From NCBI GenBank assembly GCA_902623185.1, contig CACNSW010000004.1, positions 1-64,000 of the forward strand: a stretch of DNA of 64,000 nt, written 5' to 3'. The notes beneath the pieces were generated by a model that worked only from the letters and a program-made list of their open reading frames with translations, was not told the origin of the DNA and did not search any database. The DNA is from an uncultured SAR116 cluster alpha proteobacterium. GTDB taxonomy: Bacteria > Pseudomonadota > Alphaproteobacteria > Puniceispirillales > Puniceispirillaceae. Made by a program: the position numbers and the translations under genes. Numbering within the stretch: the first letter of the stretch is position 1; every line of letters starts with the position of its first letter. Positions 28,198 through 37,344 of the stretch are shown here, piece by piece.

Positions 28198-28704
28198 TCA
28201 TTTGTTGCTTTTGTTAGCTACTTGAGAACGCAGTTCCCTTGCTCGGGTAAGAATCAAATCTTTAATTTTTTCGCCAAGTTTTTCATCTAGGTTTACTTCG
28301 GTCCAGCGCCCATTTTCTAAGCGTTGTATGTAAACACGCACGCTGACAGCATCTGACCTTAGTTCGCGGCCTAGTACAAAAACTGCTAGTTTTAGTCTTT
28401 CGCTGGGCTTTTCAGGGAGAGAATACCAATCAGTAATGATGGTGCCGCCAAAAGTGTCTACGTCGTTAAGCGGAGCAAACGATGTAATCTCCAGGGCGGC
28501 CCTCCAAAGCAACGCGTTAACAGGCATGCTACCGTTATTTTGAGTACTGCCGGTGAGAAGCTTGGTTATGTTAACACCCCCAGGTTTCCCAGTGATTATT
28601 GAAACCGGACCATCTTCTGTTGGTGGCGAAGGATTGTCTGCGCCAGTACAACCATAAAGTGAGGAAAAAAATACAATTAGGGATATGCGCACAAATTTTT
28701 TCAC
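28198..28704 (-). CDS. DUF3576 family lipoprotein
   Basis: The product is about 168 aa with a lipoprotein signal (SSLYGC). The mature part has MPVNALLWRAALEITSFAPL, TFGGTIITDWYS and a basic C-terminus. This is the DUF3576 family, found beside leuS in Alphaproteobacteria; its function is unknown. GTG 28704 is chosen because GGAG lies 6 bases upstream; ATG 28710 has no spaced ribosome-binding site. An envelope role beside LptE is plausible but unproven. Confidence 0.82.
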   Translation of the reverse strand: MKKFVRISLIVFFSSLYGCTGADNPSPPTEDGPVSIITGKPGGVNITKLLTGSTQNNGSMPVNALLWRAALEITSFAPLNDVDTFGGTIITDWYSLPEKPSERLKLAVFVLGRELRSDAVSVRVYIQRLENGRWTEVNLDEKLGEKIKDLILTRARELRSQVANKSNK

Positions 28705-28716
28705 TATCATCTCCAA

Positions 28717-28749
28717 ACGAAAAGAGGGGCCGTCTGTTGGCGGCCCCTC
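28717..28749 (-). terminator. Strong intrinsic terminator after the porin gene
   Basis: On the minus strand GAGGGGCCG pairs with CGGCCCCTC (9 bp, GC-rich, 8-base loop) and is followed by TTTTCGTTT. It begins 24 bases after the porin stop and directly precedes the ribosome-binding site of the DUF3576 gene, so it isolates the highly expressed porin transcript from the DUF3576-leuS operon. Confidence 0.9.
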
Positions 28750-28772
28750 CCTTATAGACGATGGCGGTATGA

Positions 28773-29747
28773 TTAGAAAGCAATACCAAGAGCAATAGCG
28801 AGCTGATCGCCATCCTCTGTGTTAGAACTTTCATGCCAATCCCATGAGTTGTGAGTAATACCCACTGTCATGCCAGGTACTATTGTATAGACAGCACCAA
28901 CGCCGGTATCAGAAAACTTATACGCTGCGTCTTTTCCGTCTTCAGTTTCACCTGTATATGCTGACAGAGTTAGTTGGTCTGACACGACATAGGTGATGCC
29001 AGCTGATGAAGCGCTGTAATCAGTTGTTGTGCCGTAAGAAACTGTGTTGTCAGCAACTGTAAGTGTAGCCGCACCCATGGCCAAAACCACACCAGCAGAT
29101 GTTGCATCAATTTCATCAGTACCGCCAGAAGTGGTGGCGCCTGTGCTTGATGCCGCATACTTAAGTGTGACTGAACCTGTGCCAGCTGACATGACGTACT
29201 GTGCACCCATGCTTGTTGCGTCATTATACGCAGCTGTGTCTGTCATACCTGCTGAAACAGTCAGACCACCCATTGAGGGTGTTGTGTAAGAAATAGTTGA
29301 CTTAGCGACGTGTGCATCGGCGGGACGAACCTTATCGTTTGTTCCGTTATATGCAGTTGTGTCTGTCTTACTGATTGAGAAAGCTGCTTCTTCAGGTGTT
29401 ACATCTGTAGCAGTCTCATAAGCGTCACCCTGCTCTAAGTGTCCCATTCCGAGTGTACCGAAGTCACCTGAAAGAGTTGCTCCGATTGTATCGAAAGCAC
29501 CGGTGGTATTTCCGTTTGAGAAAACAGACATTGAAGCGGACATACCATTGTCAAATGTCTCTGAGAAGCCGATCGTCACTGTTGTGGTGTCAATCAGCGA
29601 AGTATTGTTTGCTGTAGTTGATGCAGTATTGTCTGACCATGACATGTATTTCATTTCATAAGCGCCAGAAATAGTTACATCAGCTGTTGCAGCTGACACG
29701 CCACCCAAAGTTACGAGTGCCGTAGTCGCAAGAAGTACCTTACGCAT
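28773..29747 (-). CDS. Outer-membrane porin
   Basis: The product is 324 aa. It has a signal peptide (MRKVLLATTALVTLGGVSA, cleavage near ATA-DV) and a Gly/Thr/Ser/Ala-rich mature chain of alternating beta strands. It ends ...LAIALGIAF with the terminal Phe of outer-membrane barrels. It resembles the Rhodobacter-type general porin. AGGGAG precedes the ATG. The strong ribosome-binding site, hairpin-bearing leader and dedicated terminator suggest abundant, independently regulated expression. Confidence 0.88.
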   Translation of the reverse strand: MRKVLLATTALVTLGGVSAATADVTISGAYEMKYMSWSDNTASTTANNTSLIDTTTVTIGFSETFDNGMSASMSVFSNGNTTGAFDTIGATLSGDFGTLGMGHLEQGDAYETATDVTPEEAAFSISKTDTTAYNGTNDKVRPADAHVAKSTISYTTPSMGGLTVSAGMTDTAAYNDATSMGAQYVMSAGTGSVTLKYAASSTGATTSGGTDEIDATSAGVVLAMGAATLTVADNTVSYGTTTDYSASSAGITYVVSDQLTLSAYTGETEDGKDAAYKFSDTGVGAVYTIVPGMTVGITHNSWDWHESSNTEDGDQLAIALGIAF

Positions 29748-29772
29748 TTTTGATCTCCCTTTAGAGAATACT

Positions 29773-29828
29773 GTTATCTTTATTGATAACCGGGAAACAC
29801 TACAAAATTATTGCTTGTAAACAATAAT
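29773..29828. promoter_or_regulatory. Two inverted repeats in the porin upstream region
   Basis: GTTATC-TTTATT-GATAAC (29773-29790) is a perfect 6-bp repeat and ATTATTG-CTTGTAAA-CAATAAT (29807-29828) a perfect 7-bp repeat. Both lie 26-81 bases upstream of the porin ATG. They may be leader hairpins that stabilise or regulate the mRNA, or operators. No clear -10/-35 pair was identified. Confidence 0.4.
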
Positions 29829-29967
29829 TAAACAGAATTTGAAACACACTTTTCTAGAAACTGTGTCCTTTTTGCAACACAAACCGTATCAATCAGTGTA
29901 TTGGTCGCAGTTTTTTAAATAACAGTATAGAGTTATATATTTGTTAAGAAACCTGAGAGTGTGCCTG

Positions 29968-30672
29968 ATGAATGAAGACCAACAGATTTCAAAAAATTTA
30001 AAAACAGTCCTAGCGGAAATAGATAAAGCTTGGTCCCTTTCACGCAATAGTTTGACCAACCGCATGCAAGTACCATCCACGCCTTTAAGCCCACCGGCAT
30101 TAGTGGCTGTTAGCAAACGCCAGTCAAGTACTCGAGTGGATGCCTGTTTACGAGCGGGGCAACGTGTTTTTGGTGAAAATCGTGTCCAGGAGGCTAAAGA
30201 GAGATGGTCCTCTAAAAAAAGGGAATACAAGGATTTGAAATTACACTTGATTGGAAAGCTTCAAACAAACAAAGTGCATGACGCTGTTGAGTTTTTTGAT
30301 GTTATAGAGGTCGTAGATAGGTTCAAGCTGGCAGAAAGATTGTCAATTGAAATGACAAAACAAAACAAAAATCTACCATGTTTTGTTCAGGTGAACACTG
30401 GCGAAGAACCACAAAAATCTGGTATTTTCCCAGGGGAAGTAGATGAATTTATTGAGTTTTGCAGAAAGGAATGTAAATTAAATGTTACAGGGTTAATGTG
30501 CATACCTCCTTTTCATGAGGAAACTGCTATGCATTTCTCGTTGTTGAGGGAAATTGCACTACGTCATGGTCTACCAAATTTATCGATGGGTATGAGTCGC
30601 GATTACAGAGAAGCCATAACTTTTGGTTCCACTTCAGTTCGCATAGGCACAGCAGTTTTTGGAGAGCGTTAA
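29968..30672 (+). CDS. YggS family pyridoxal phosphate homeostasis protein
   Basis: The product is about 234 aa. It has the PLP-lysine region ALVAVSKRQSSTRVDACL, RVFGENRVQEAKERW, HLIGKLQTNKV and the C-terminal GMSRDYREAITFGSTSVRIG. YggS/PLPHP proteins bind PLP and buffer B6 and amino-acid pools without a known catalytic activity. ATG 29968 is chosen; a TTG at 29941 would extend the frame by 9 codons. It is divergent from the porin gene. Confidence 0.92.
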   Translation: MNEDQQISKNLKTVLAEIDKAWSLSRNSLTNRMQVPSTPLSPPALVAVSKRQSSTRVDACLRAGQRVFGENRVQEAKERWSSKKREYKDLKLHLIGKLQTNKVHDAVEFFDVIEVVDRFKLAERLSIEMTKQNKNLPCFVQVNTGEEPQKSGIFPGEVDEFIEFCRKECKLNVTGLMCIPPFHEETAMHFSLLREIALRHGLPNLSMGMSRDYREAITFGSTSVRIGTAVFGER

Positions 30673-30705
30673 AGTGTGAGGTTTATTTGGTTAATACCAT
30701 TCATA

Positions 30706-31827
30706 TCAACTTAACATATGCCCACAGCGAGATAGTTTTGTTTCTATGTATTTCTCATTGTGTTTGTTTGCATTCACAATCAATGGGACGCGCTTGATCA
30801 CACCAATTCCTCCTTGTTTCATCTGCGCGATTTTGTCTGGGTTGTTCGTAATAAGACAGATTTGTCGAACGCCTAGCGTAATCAGCATTTTGCAAGCTGA
30901 CATGAATTCTCTTTCATCTGAGCCGAACCCTAAAGCGTGATTCGAGTCAACAGTATCCAAACCTTCATCCTGAAGGGCATACGCACGCATCTTATTAATC
31001 AACCCAATGTTTCGACCCTCTTGCGCTAGGTAAACGAGAACTCCCCCTCCATTTTCTGCCATGAGAGTTAGTGCTCCGTCGAGCTGTTGTCCACAGTCAC
31101 ATTTCAAACTACCTAGCACATCTCCAGTGACGCATTGTGAGTGAATGCGAACTAAAGGTGCTTTGGATGCCTTGTAGTCTCCTACCAGCACTGCAAAATG
31201 TTCGTCTGCTCCCATTTCTGAACGAAACATTACAATCTCTGCGTTCGCATCAACTTCTAGGGGTATTCTCGCTCGAGTGACTAAACGAAGGTTATGGGCA
31301 ACATCATTTTCGTAACTTTCAATATCGCGAGATTCTACTAAAAGTATATTGTGATTGTCACATATTTTCTCTTGCGCACTAAGATCACGTGTAGGAATAC
31401 GAGCAAGTAAAGCTGCAGGTATAAGCTTTGCTAACCTAAGTAGTTTAGACGCCATATCTGCAAGGGATGCCGGCCGTTCGCCCACAACAGCAATTCCAGC
31501 CTCAATGATATTTTCTTTTGGTGTTCCAAGAGCCAAGTTTAAGATCTCAGGTGCTGTCTTTTTGTTTATGGTTATAGAGACACAACTATGGCGATCATTT
31601 GTATCTCGCCCAAGCATTGAGATCCTTTCGTTGGTAACCACCAGCATGGCACGTGAGCCCGCTAAATCAGAGAGAAGCACCGCGTCAGTATCCCCAATCA
31701 ATTCAGCAGCACGAAAAAGTCCTGCCTCACCATTTGGGAGACGTAATAACACTACCCCGCCTCTTCGAAGTTCTGAGCAGGCACGATTTATCTTAAGGTA
31801 ATTTTTGTTGTTAATTGTTTCTTCCAA
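30706..31827 (-). CDS. ribA: GTP cyclohydrolase II, alphaproteobacterial type with N-terminal extension
   Basis: RibA opens GTP to start riboflavin synthesis. The product is about 373 aa. The C-terminal half is a full RibA: RIHSQCVTGDVLGSLKCDCG holds the three zinc cysteines, then VYLAQEGRNIGLINKMRAYA and LITNNPDKIAQ. The first roughly 170 residues (ELRRGGVVLLRLPNGEAGLF) occupy the place of RibB but lack its acidic catalytic motif. No ATG is available; TTG 31827 is proposed, with the frame open to a TTG at 31893. Confidence 0.88.
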   Translation of the reverse strand: MEETINNKNYLKINRACSELRRGGVVLLRLPNGEAGLFRAAELIGDTDAVLLSDLAGSRAMLVVTNERISMLGRDTNDRHSCVSITINKKTAPEILNLALGTPKENIIEAGIAVVGERPASLADMASKLLRLAKLIPAALLARIPTRDLSAQEKICDNHNILLVESRDIESYENDVAHNLRLVTRARIPLEVDANAEIVMFRSEMGADEHFAVLVGDYKASKAPLVRIHSQCVTGDVLGSLKCDCGQQLDGALTLMAENGGGVLVYLAQEGRNIGLINKMRAYALQDEGLDTVDSNHALGFGSDEREFMSACKMLITLGVRQICLITNNPDKIAQMKQGGIGVIKRVPLIVNANKHNEKYIETKLSRCGHMLS

Positions 31828-31911
31828 ATTCGGTCTCGTTATGGATTTATGGTGGCATGGCGTGTAGATTATTCTGGCGAGAAGTAGAGGCAATGACTCT
31901 CACATTTACCT

Positions 31912-32712
31912 ATGGGGTTAACTGCGACTATGCAAGAGTTTTCAGATACTATATCCGAAGATACATTTGCGCATAAGAAATTATTAATAATAGAACATGA
32001 CGCCATTCTGAATTCTTTTCTGAAAGAGCAATTCAGGAAAGAAGGTTTTGAAGAAATTTTTGGGATTTCAAAAAATGAAAAAGTGAGTGAATTGGTGTTA
32101 TCAAAACTGCCAGATCTCATTTTACTGGGGTGCGACCGGTCAGAAAAAAACGAAGAGTATTTTTTGGAGACCAATCTATGCGCTCAGATTCGCAAAAAAG
32201 GTATTTACGCACCTATTATAGTTCTTCTCGATAAAGCCCACGAAAATCTTGGAAAGAAGTGCCTCGATGCTGGTGCGGATTATTACATTTCGAAGCCACT
32301 TCGATTCTCTGAATTGTTGTCTATAGTCCGCTCCTTATTAAGGGTATCAACACCAAATCAAACATTTGTGTTTGAGCTCTTTGGTTTGAAATTCGATCTG
32401 ACGTCGAAGTGGTTGATTTCAAATGTTGCCAACACTAAAATCGCACTTACGGAAAAAGAGGCAGAAATACTGTTATTCTTATTTGAGGAACACCCAAAAG
32501 GAGTTCAAAAGGATTGTTTATTGAGAGAAATATGGGGTTTACAAAAAGGTTTGAGCACCCACACGCTAGAAACACATATTTATCGGCTGAGGAAAAAAAT
32601 AAAAGACCATACAAATGAACCAATAATTTTAACTCACGGTACGACGTATAAGTTGGCAGACAATCCAAAAAAAATGGGGCAAGGGATCTCACTTAACTTT
32701 TCGTGGGAGTAG
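31912..32712 (+). CDS. OmpR/PhoB-type response regulator with degenerate receiver
   Basis: The product is 266 aa. The N-terminal receiver-like domain (about residues 22-143) begins KLLIIEHDAIL and keeps Lys128 in YYISKPLRF. The expected phospho-acceptor Asp in PDLILLxCD is Gly73, the second residue of the acidic pair is His29, and the conserved Thr/Ser position (about 105-106) is Leu. The C-terminal winged helix is intact (LTEKEAEILLFLFEE, LETHIYRLRKKI, ILTHGTTYKL). Phosphorylation-independent DNA binding is inferred. No sensor kinase is adjacent. ATG 31930 is an alternative start. Confidence 0.87.
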   Translation: MGLTATMQEFSDTISEDTFAHKKLLIIEHDAILNSFLKEQFRKEGFEEIFGISKNEKVSELVLSKLPDLILLGCDRSEKNEEYFLETNLCAQIRKKGIYAPIIVLLDKAHENLGKKCLDAGADYYISKPLRFSELLSIVRSLLRVSTPNQTFVFELFGLKFDLTSKWLISNVANTKIALTEKEAEILLFLFEEHPKGVQKDCLLREIWGLQKGLSTHTLETHIYRLRKKIKDHTNEPIILTHGTTYKLADNPKKMGQGISLNFSWE

Positions 32713-32725
32713 ATTAAGTAAAAAA

Positions 32726-32800
32726 TGGCTGGGGCGGTAGGATTCGAACCTACGATACACGATACCAAAAACCGATGCCTTACCACTTGGCTACGCCCCA
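32726..32800 (-). tRNA. tRNA-Gln (anticodon TTG)
   Basis: On the minus strand TGGGGCG pairs with CGCCCCA in the acceptor stem. The D arm is GCCAAGTGGTAAGGC, the anticodon loop TTTTGGT gives TTG, the T loop is TTCGAAT, the discriminator is G and CCA is encoded (32726-32728). The T-rich stretch TTTTTT directly follows the CCA. It lies 121 bases downstream of ispE on the same strand. Confidence 0.97.
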
Positions 32801-32921
32801 TCACTTCGCATCGAAATCTATCTATCAAATTTGTTTCAGGCAACACCTTATTGTGTGTCCAGAAAATAAATAGGCATACGTCACTTGATCTGACATCACA
32901 AAGCAACGATTGATTCTTTAA

Positions 32922-33797
32922 TTATAGGTTTAGGATTCTGGTCGAGACTGCCCATATATCTCTCGATGAGATAATTTGGGCAGCGGTCATGCAATCTATT
33001 TCAGAGTTAAATGTGGCGAAGCAAGTTGCACCGCTGCCAGACATTCCTACTTCCTTTGCACCTGTTTGGTCTCTTAGAATTTGTTTAAGAGTTCCAATTT
33101 CTGGGATGATCTCTGATGCGACCTCCTCAAGATCATTGCCATTTCTGACCCAATCAGAAATGGATCTTGTTGTTTCTGACACAGGGCTTTTCCTTTTTAG
33201 GGTTCTTGAGTGTGAGGAGACCTTGCTGAAAACGTCTTTTGTTGACACCTGTTTTTTTGGATTTGCCAACAAAATAAACTCCTGACCATCAATTGCAAGA
33301 GGTGACACACATTCACCAATCCCCCTTAACCGAGTGGGCGAACTATCCAGGCAAACTGGTACATCTGCTCCCAGCTTTATTGCTAAATCATACAAAGATT
33401 TTTGAGAGAGGGAATGTGGAGTATGTTTGTACAACCACCTAAGTAAAGCGGCTGCATTTGTAGAACCACCACCTAGACCCCCTCCAACGGGAATGTTTTT
33501 TTCAATTATAAGTTTTACGGGGCTACATTTTCCTCCTACCCTCCGAAAATCATTCAAACAGCGAATACAAATATTCTCGCCTAGATTTTTTTCCAGGCTC
33601 TTGGCAAAAGGGCCTGTGATATGAATTTCGTCGATCGGCGCATTATCAATGGTTATTCGATCTCCGAACGTGGTAAAAATGACACCAGAATCAAGATAGT
33701 GGAAACCGTCATTACGTTTGCCGGTTATGTGAAGAAACAAATTGACCTTAGCTGGAGCATGAATTGTGGTTGGAAGTTCGAGGTCTACCGGCGTCAT
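32922..33797 (-). CDS. ispE: 4-(cytidine 5'-diphospho)-2-C-methyl-D-erythritol kinase
   Basis: IspE is the GHMP kinase of the MEP isoprenoid pathway. The product is 291 aa. It has APAKVNLFLHITGKRNDGFH with the catalytic Lys region, the ATP loop IPVGGGLGGGSTNAAALLRW, GADVPVCLDSSP and the C-terminal MSGSGATCFATF. Its ATG overlaps the stop of the upstream TPR lipoprotein gene (ATGA), a pairing common in Alphaproteobacteria. Confidence 0.95.
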   Translation of the reverse strand: MTPVDLELPTTIHAPAKVNLFLHITGKRNDGFHYLDSGVIFTTFGDRITIDNAPIDEIHITGPFAKSLEKNLGENICIRCLNDFRRVGGKCSPVKLIIEKNIPVGGGLGGGSTNAAALLRWLYKHTPHSLSQKSLYDLAIKLGADVPVCLDSSPTRLRGIGECVSPLAIDGQEFILLANPKKQVSTKDVFSKVSSHSRTLKRKSPVSETTRSISDWVRNGNDLEEVASEIIPEIGTLKQILRDQTGAKEVGMSGSGATCFATFNSEIDCMTAAQIISSRDIWAVSTRILNL

Positions 33798-35581
33798 TGA
33801 TTTTTTTCACTGATCTCTGATGATGGGATACCGGTTTCAATGCGGCTCCTAAATTTAATCCTTTCCTCTTTTGTCTTAGAGAGAGATATTGCGAGACGCC
33901 ATTTAAATATTGCTTCATCTCGCCGCCCTAAATACCAATATACATCACCAAGGTGGCCGGTGATTTCGGCATCGGCCGGCTCTAGAGCGGTTGCCTGCTC
34001 CAGAAATCGTACAGCTCTTTTTGCGTTACCAAGACGGAAATGAACCCATCCTAATGAGTCAACGAAATAACCACTATCTGGACGCAGTTCTACTGCGCGC
34101 TCGATTAAGGAAATTGCTTCTTCAAGGTTGCGGCCCTGATCGGCCCACCAATAACCAAGATAGTTAAGCGCAAATGCATCGTCAGGATTCATTTTAAGTG
34201 CTAGTTTTAATTGTTCCTCGGCATCCTTTGTTTGGTTGAGACGTTCGAGAGTGATACCAAGGTTTCGATGGAGGGAGCTTGTTTGGTGGCCATTTTTATA
34301 GGCTTTTTTGTAGGCATCTTTGCTTTTCTTATAATCGGTATTACGACGATAACAATCGCCAAGAAGCTTATATAAATAGCCATCCTGAGGATTTGCCGCG
34401 ATGGCTTGGTGTAGAATTAAGGCTGCTTCTGAGAACTCTCCATTGTCAATGGCAATGTCAGATAGTGTTACCATTGCCGGCTGACCAAGGGGACCATCCA
34501 CATTAATTGCTGATAGATTTTCAACAGCCTCAATGTAGTTTTTACTTTTTATCTGCTCCTGAGCGAGGAGTAGACGAACGAAATCACTTTTGGGGTCAAG
34601 AAACCGCGCAAGTTGCAGCCGAGCGACAAACATCTGTTGATTGGATTCTCCCTGTTCAAGCATGGAGAAATCAACTATACCATGTACAATGTTTGACAAA
34701 AGTGATGGGGCCGCGTGGCTGGTTTCTTCTGAAAGTAATTTATCAATCATCACTTTATTGAAACTTGCGTTTAACCTCCGGTCGATTAATCCTTTTGCTG
34801 ACTCGTTTTCGCCATTACGAGCTAAAAGTGATGCAAGATGTAGAGCCGTTATCGGTGTCATTGGAGCATCAATAAGTTTCAATCCACGTTTCGTCGCTTC
34901 CTCATTTTGGCCTAAATGCTCGGCCATCAGAGCGATGTGAAGTTCCATATCGACGTTTGTTGAACCGCTGACTCGTTTTCGATCTTCTAGGCTTTCCGTC
35001 AAGTGGGTAATACCTGCATCACCTTGACCAGTGGCAACAAATGCCCAGGCGTTAATCAATGCTGAAAGCCAACGCGACGGTGAATGTTCACTGATGCTAC
35101 TTGCAAGGACTCTGACTGCTTGCCAGTCTTGGGCTTGAATTGCGATAGCGGTTGCTGGTTCAACGCTGAAGGCGGAGGATACATTTAGTTGCTCCATTTG
35201 CCGGCCAAGCGCTGCTGCCTTTGTGATGTTTCCTTGATAATATTGGGCCATAAAGGTCTGGCGAAGCAGGTTGGCGTTGTCATTGTCGTCGCGCAGGGTC
35301 TCAAGAAAGAAATTTGCAGATTGTTCTATATCGTTGAAATAGAGCGCTTGGCGCGCTGCCAAAAAGTGACCGGCACTACTTTCCGACGTGGACTGAACAG
35401 AAATTGGTTTGTCGAAGCTGGCCGAAACAGCATGACCAGATCCATTGCTTACGCACCCAGAAAAAATTGTCGCAAGCATAATTGTGGGACCAAGAAATGC
35501 TATTTGGTAGATTGTTGACAAAGGCTTCAAATAGGGTGCACGGACGTTATAAACGTCTTCCAAAAGCTGCCATTGTCGCAT
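33794..35581 (-). CDS. Tetratricopeptide-repeat lipoprotein
   Basis: The product is 595 aa. A long N-terminus ends in a lipobox (LATIFSGC, Cys43), followed by many TPRs. The clearest are near the C-terminus: LYKLLGDCYRRNTDYKKSKD, ALNYLGYWWADQGRNLEEAI and ITGHLGDVYWYLGRRDEAIF. Such proteins next to ispE are widespread in Alphaproteobacteria; the role is unknown, probably a periplasmic or outer-membrane scaffold. It lies 12 bases after the ETF-QO gene and overlaps ispE by 4 bases. Confidence 0.85.
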   Translation of the reverse strand: MRQWQLLEDVYNVRAPYLKPLSTIYQIAFLGPTIMLATIFSGCVSNGSGHAVSASFDKPISVQSTSESSAGHFLAARQALYFNDIEQSANFFLETLRDDNDNANLLRQTFMAQYYQGNITKAAALGRQMEQLNVSSAFSVEPATAIAIQAQDWQAVRVLASSISEHSPSRWLSALINAWAFVATGQGDAGITHLTESLEDRKRVSGSTNVDMELHIALMAEHLGQNEEATKRGLKLIDAPMTPITALHLASLLARNGENESAKGLIDRRLNASFNKVMIDKLLSEETSHAAPSLLSNIVHGIVDFSMLEQGESNQQMFVARLQLARFLDPKSDFVRLLLAQEQIKSKNYIEAVENLSAINVDGPLGQPAMVTLSDIAIDNGEFSEAALILHQAIAANPQDGYLYKLLGDCYRRNTDYKKSKDAYKKAYKNGHQTSSLHRNLGITLERLNQTKDAEEQLKLALKMNPDDAFALNYLGYWWADQGRNLEEAISLIERAVELRPDSGYFVDSLGWVHFRLGNAKRAVRFLEQATALEPADAEITGHLGDVYWYLGRRDEAIFKWRLAISLSKTKEERIKFRSRIETGIPSSEISEKNQ

Positions 35582-35593
35582 GTTGTTAACCCT

Positions 35594-37228
35594 TTACATA
35601 TTTGGGTAATTTGGTCCACCACCACCCTCTGGTGTTACCCAAACAATATTCTGCGTTGGGTCCTTGATATCACAGGTTTTACAATGAACACAGTTTTGTG
35701 CGTTGATTTGTAAGCGGACCTCACTATCACCTTTACCCCCAACGATTTCATAAACACCTGCAGGACAATAACGCTGTTCTGGTGCGTCATACAGAGCCAA
35801 ATTGTGGGACACCGGAACCGCCGCGTCTTTGAGTGACAGGTGTGCAGGCTGATTTTCCTCATGGTTCGTCCCTGAAAGATAAACCGATGAATTGCGATCA
35901 AAACTGACTATGTTGTCTGGTTTTGGATAATTGATTTTTGGCGCTTCAGAGGCTTTTTTCAATGCTAAATGGTCATTGTGGTTTTTCAATGTCCATGGCG
36001 CGTGTCCCCGTAATAGGTAGGTGTCAATCGCGGCATGGGTAAGGCCAAGCCATAACCCCTTGCCAAATCCAGGACGAATGTTGCGAACCCTGTAAAGTTC
36101 TGACCAGAGCCAGGTATCCTGCAACTTATCTATGTAGGATGCTGGTTCATGACCTGGTTTCATCGTCTCAAGTGCCTCAAAAATTGCTTCTGCAGCCGTC
36201 ATCCCTGATTTCATCGCTGTGTGAGTACCCTTGATTTTTGGCACATTTAAGAAGCCAGCTGTACATCCGATAAGGCATCCCCCTGGAAACGTCAGTTTTG
36301 GCACAGATTGAAAACCACCCTCATTGAGCGCGCGCGCGCCATACGAAACACGGCGCCCTCCTTCAAAAAGTGTGCGTATAGCAGGATGGGTCTTGAAGCG
36401 CTGAAATTCCTCAAAAGGGGAGAGGTGAGGATTGCTGTAATCAAGTGCTACAACATAACCAACGGCGACCTGATTGCCGTTAAGATGATACAGGAAAGAG
36501 CCGCCATACGTGTCTGATGAAAGGGGCCAACCTACAGAATGCCATGCCAAACCTGGTTTGGCCTTTTTTGGATCAATATCCCACAATTCCTTAATTCCGA
36601 TGGCATAGGTTTGGGGATCCTTACCCTCACGCAGGTCAAATTCCTCAAATAACGTCTTTGTCAGATGCCCACGACACCCCTCAGCAAAAATTGTCTGTTT
36701 AGCAAGTAATTCCATCCCGGGCATGTAGTCGTCGGTTGGCTTTCCATCTTTGCCGATACCCATGTCACCCGTGGCAATGCCGCGGACTGCGCCGGTCTCA
36801 TCATAAAGCACCTCAGCGGCTGCAAAGCCTGGATAAACCTCAACACCAAGTGCCTCGGCCTGTTCAGCTAGCCAGCGACAGAAATTGCCTAGCGAGATGA
36901 TGTAGTTGCCATCGTTGTTCATGCTGGGCGGCGTTGGCATTCTAAAGGCACGTGTTTCGGTCAGGAACATGAATTTATCATCAGTTACTGGCGTATCAAG
37001 GGGGGCACCGCGATCCTGCCAATCTGGTATCAACTCATCGAGGGACCGTGGTTCCAGAACAGCACCTGACAGTATATGAGCGCCGATCTCACTGCCTTTT
37101 TCGATAAGGCAAACTCCGATATCCTGGCCAGCCTGGGCCGCAAGTTGCTTAAGTTTTATTGCGGCTGAAAGGCCAGATGGCCCCCCTCCAATAATCACGA
37201 CATCAAATTCCATGGTTTCGCGTTCCAT
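35594..37228 (-). CDS. Electron transfer flavoprotein-ubiquinone oxidoreductase
   Basis: ETF-QO passes electrons from fatty-acid and amino-acid dehydrogenases via ETF to ubiquinone. The product is 544 aa. The FAD motif is [20 protein letters not shown], with [20 protein letters not shown] after it. The C-terminal 4Fe-4S cluster ligands are in [19 protein letters not shown] plus an upstream Cys in RYCPAGVYE. It heads a leftward operon with the TPR lipoprotein and ispE, and is divergent from the uracil-DNA glycosylase gene. Confidence 0.95.
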   Translation of the reverse strand: MERETMEFDVVIIGGGPSGLSAAIKLKQLAAQAGQDIGVCLIEKGSEIGAHILSGAVLEPRSLDELIPDWQDRGAPLDTPVTDDKFMFLTETRAFRMPTPPSMNNDGNYIISLGNFCRWLAEQAEALGVEVYPGFAAAEVLYDETGAVRGIATGDMGIGKDGKPTDDYMPGMELLAKQTIFAEGCRGHLTKTLFEEFDLREGKDPQTYAIGIKELWDIDPKKAKPGLAWHSVGWPLSSDTYGGSFLYHLNGNQVAVGYVVALDYSNPHLSPFEEFQRFKTHPAIRTLFEGGRRVSYGARALNEGGFQSVPKLTFPGGCLIGCTAGFLNVPKIKGTHTAMKSGMTAAEAIFEALETMKPGHEPASYIDKLQDTWLWSELYRVRNIRPGFGKGLWLGLTHAAIDTYLLRGHAPWTLKNHNDHLALKKASEAPKINYPKPDNIVSFDRNSSVYLSGTNHEENQPAHLSLKDAAVPVSHNLALYDAPEQRYCPAGVYEIVGGKGDSEVRLQINAQNCVHCKTCDIKDPTQNIVWVTPEGGGGPNYPNM

Positions 37229-37344
37229 TTCACCAACCTCTAACTTTTCTGTTACGCTTTACGCCGAAATATTTTTAATATTTAGTATAAGTGATAAGGA
37301 CTTCATATTGGCTTTTTTGCCACAACCAAAGCAACCAAAATTCA

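Noticed and set aside
36328-36341. Alternating GC run (GCGCGCGCGCGC) in the ETF-QO gene
   Set aside because: Short, in frame within a conserved protein, and easily explained by Ala/Arg codons.
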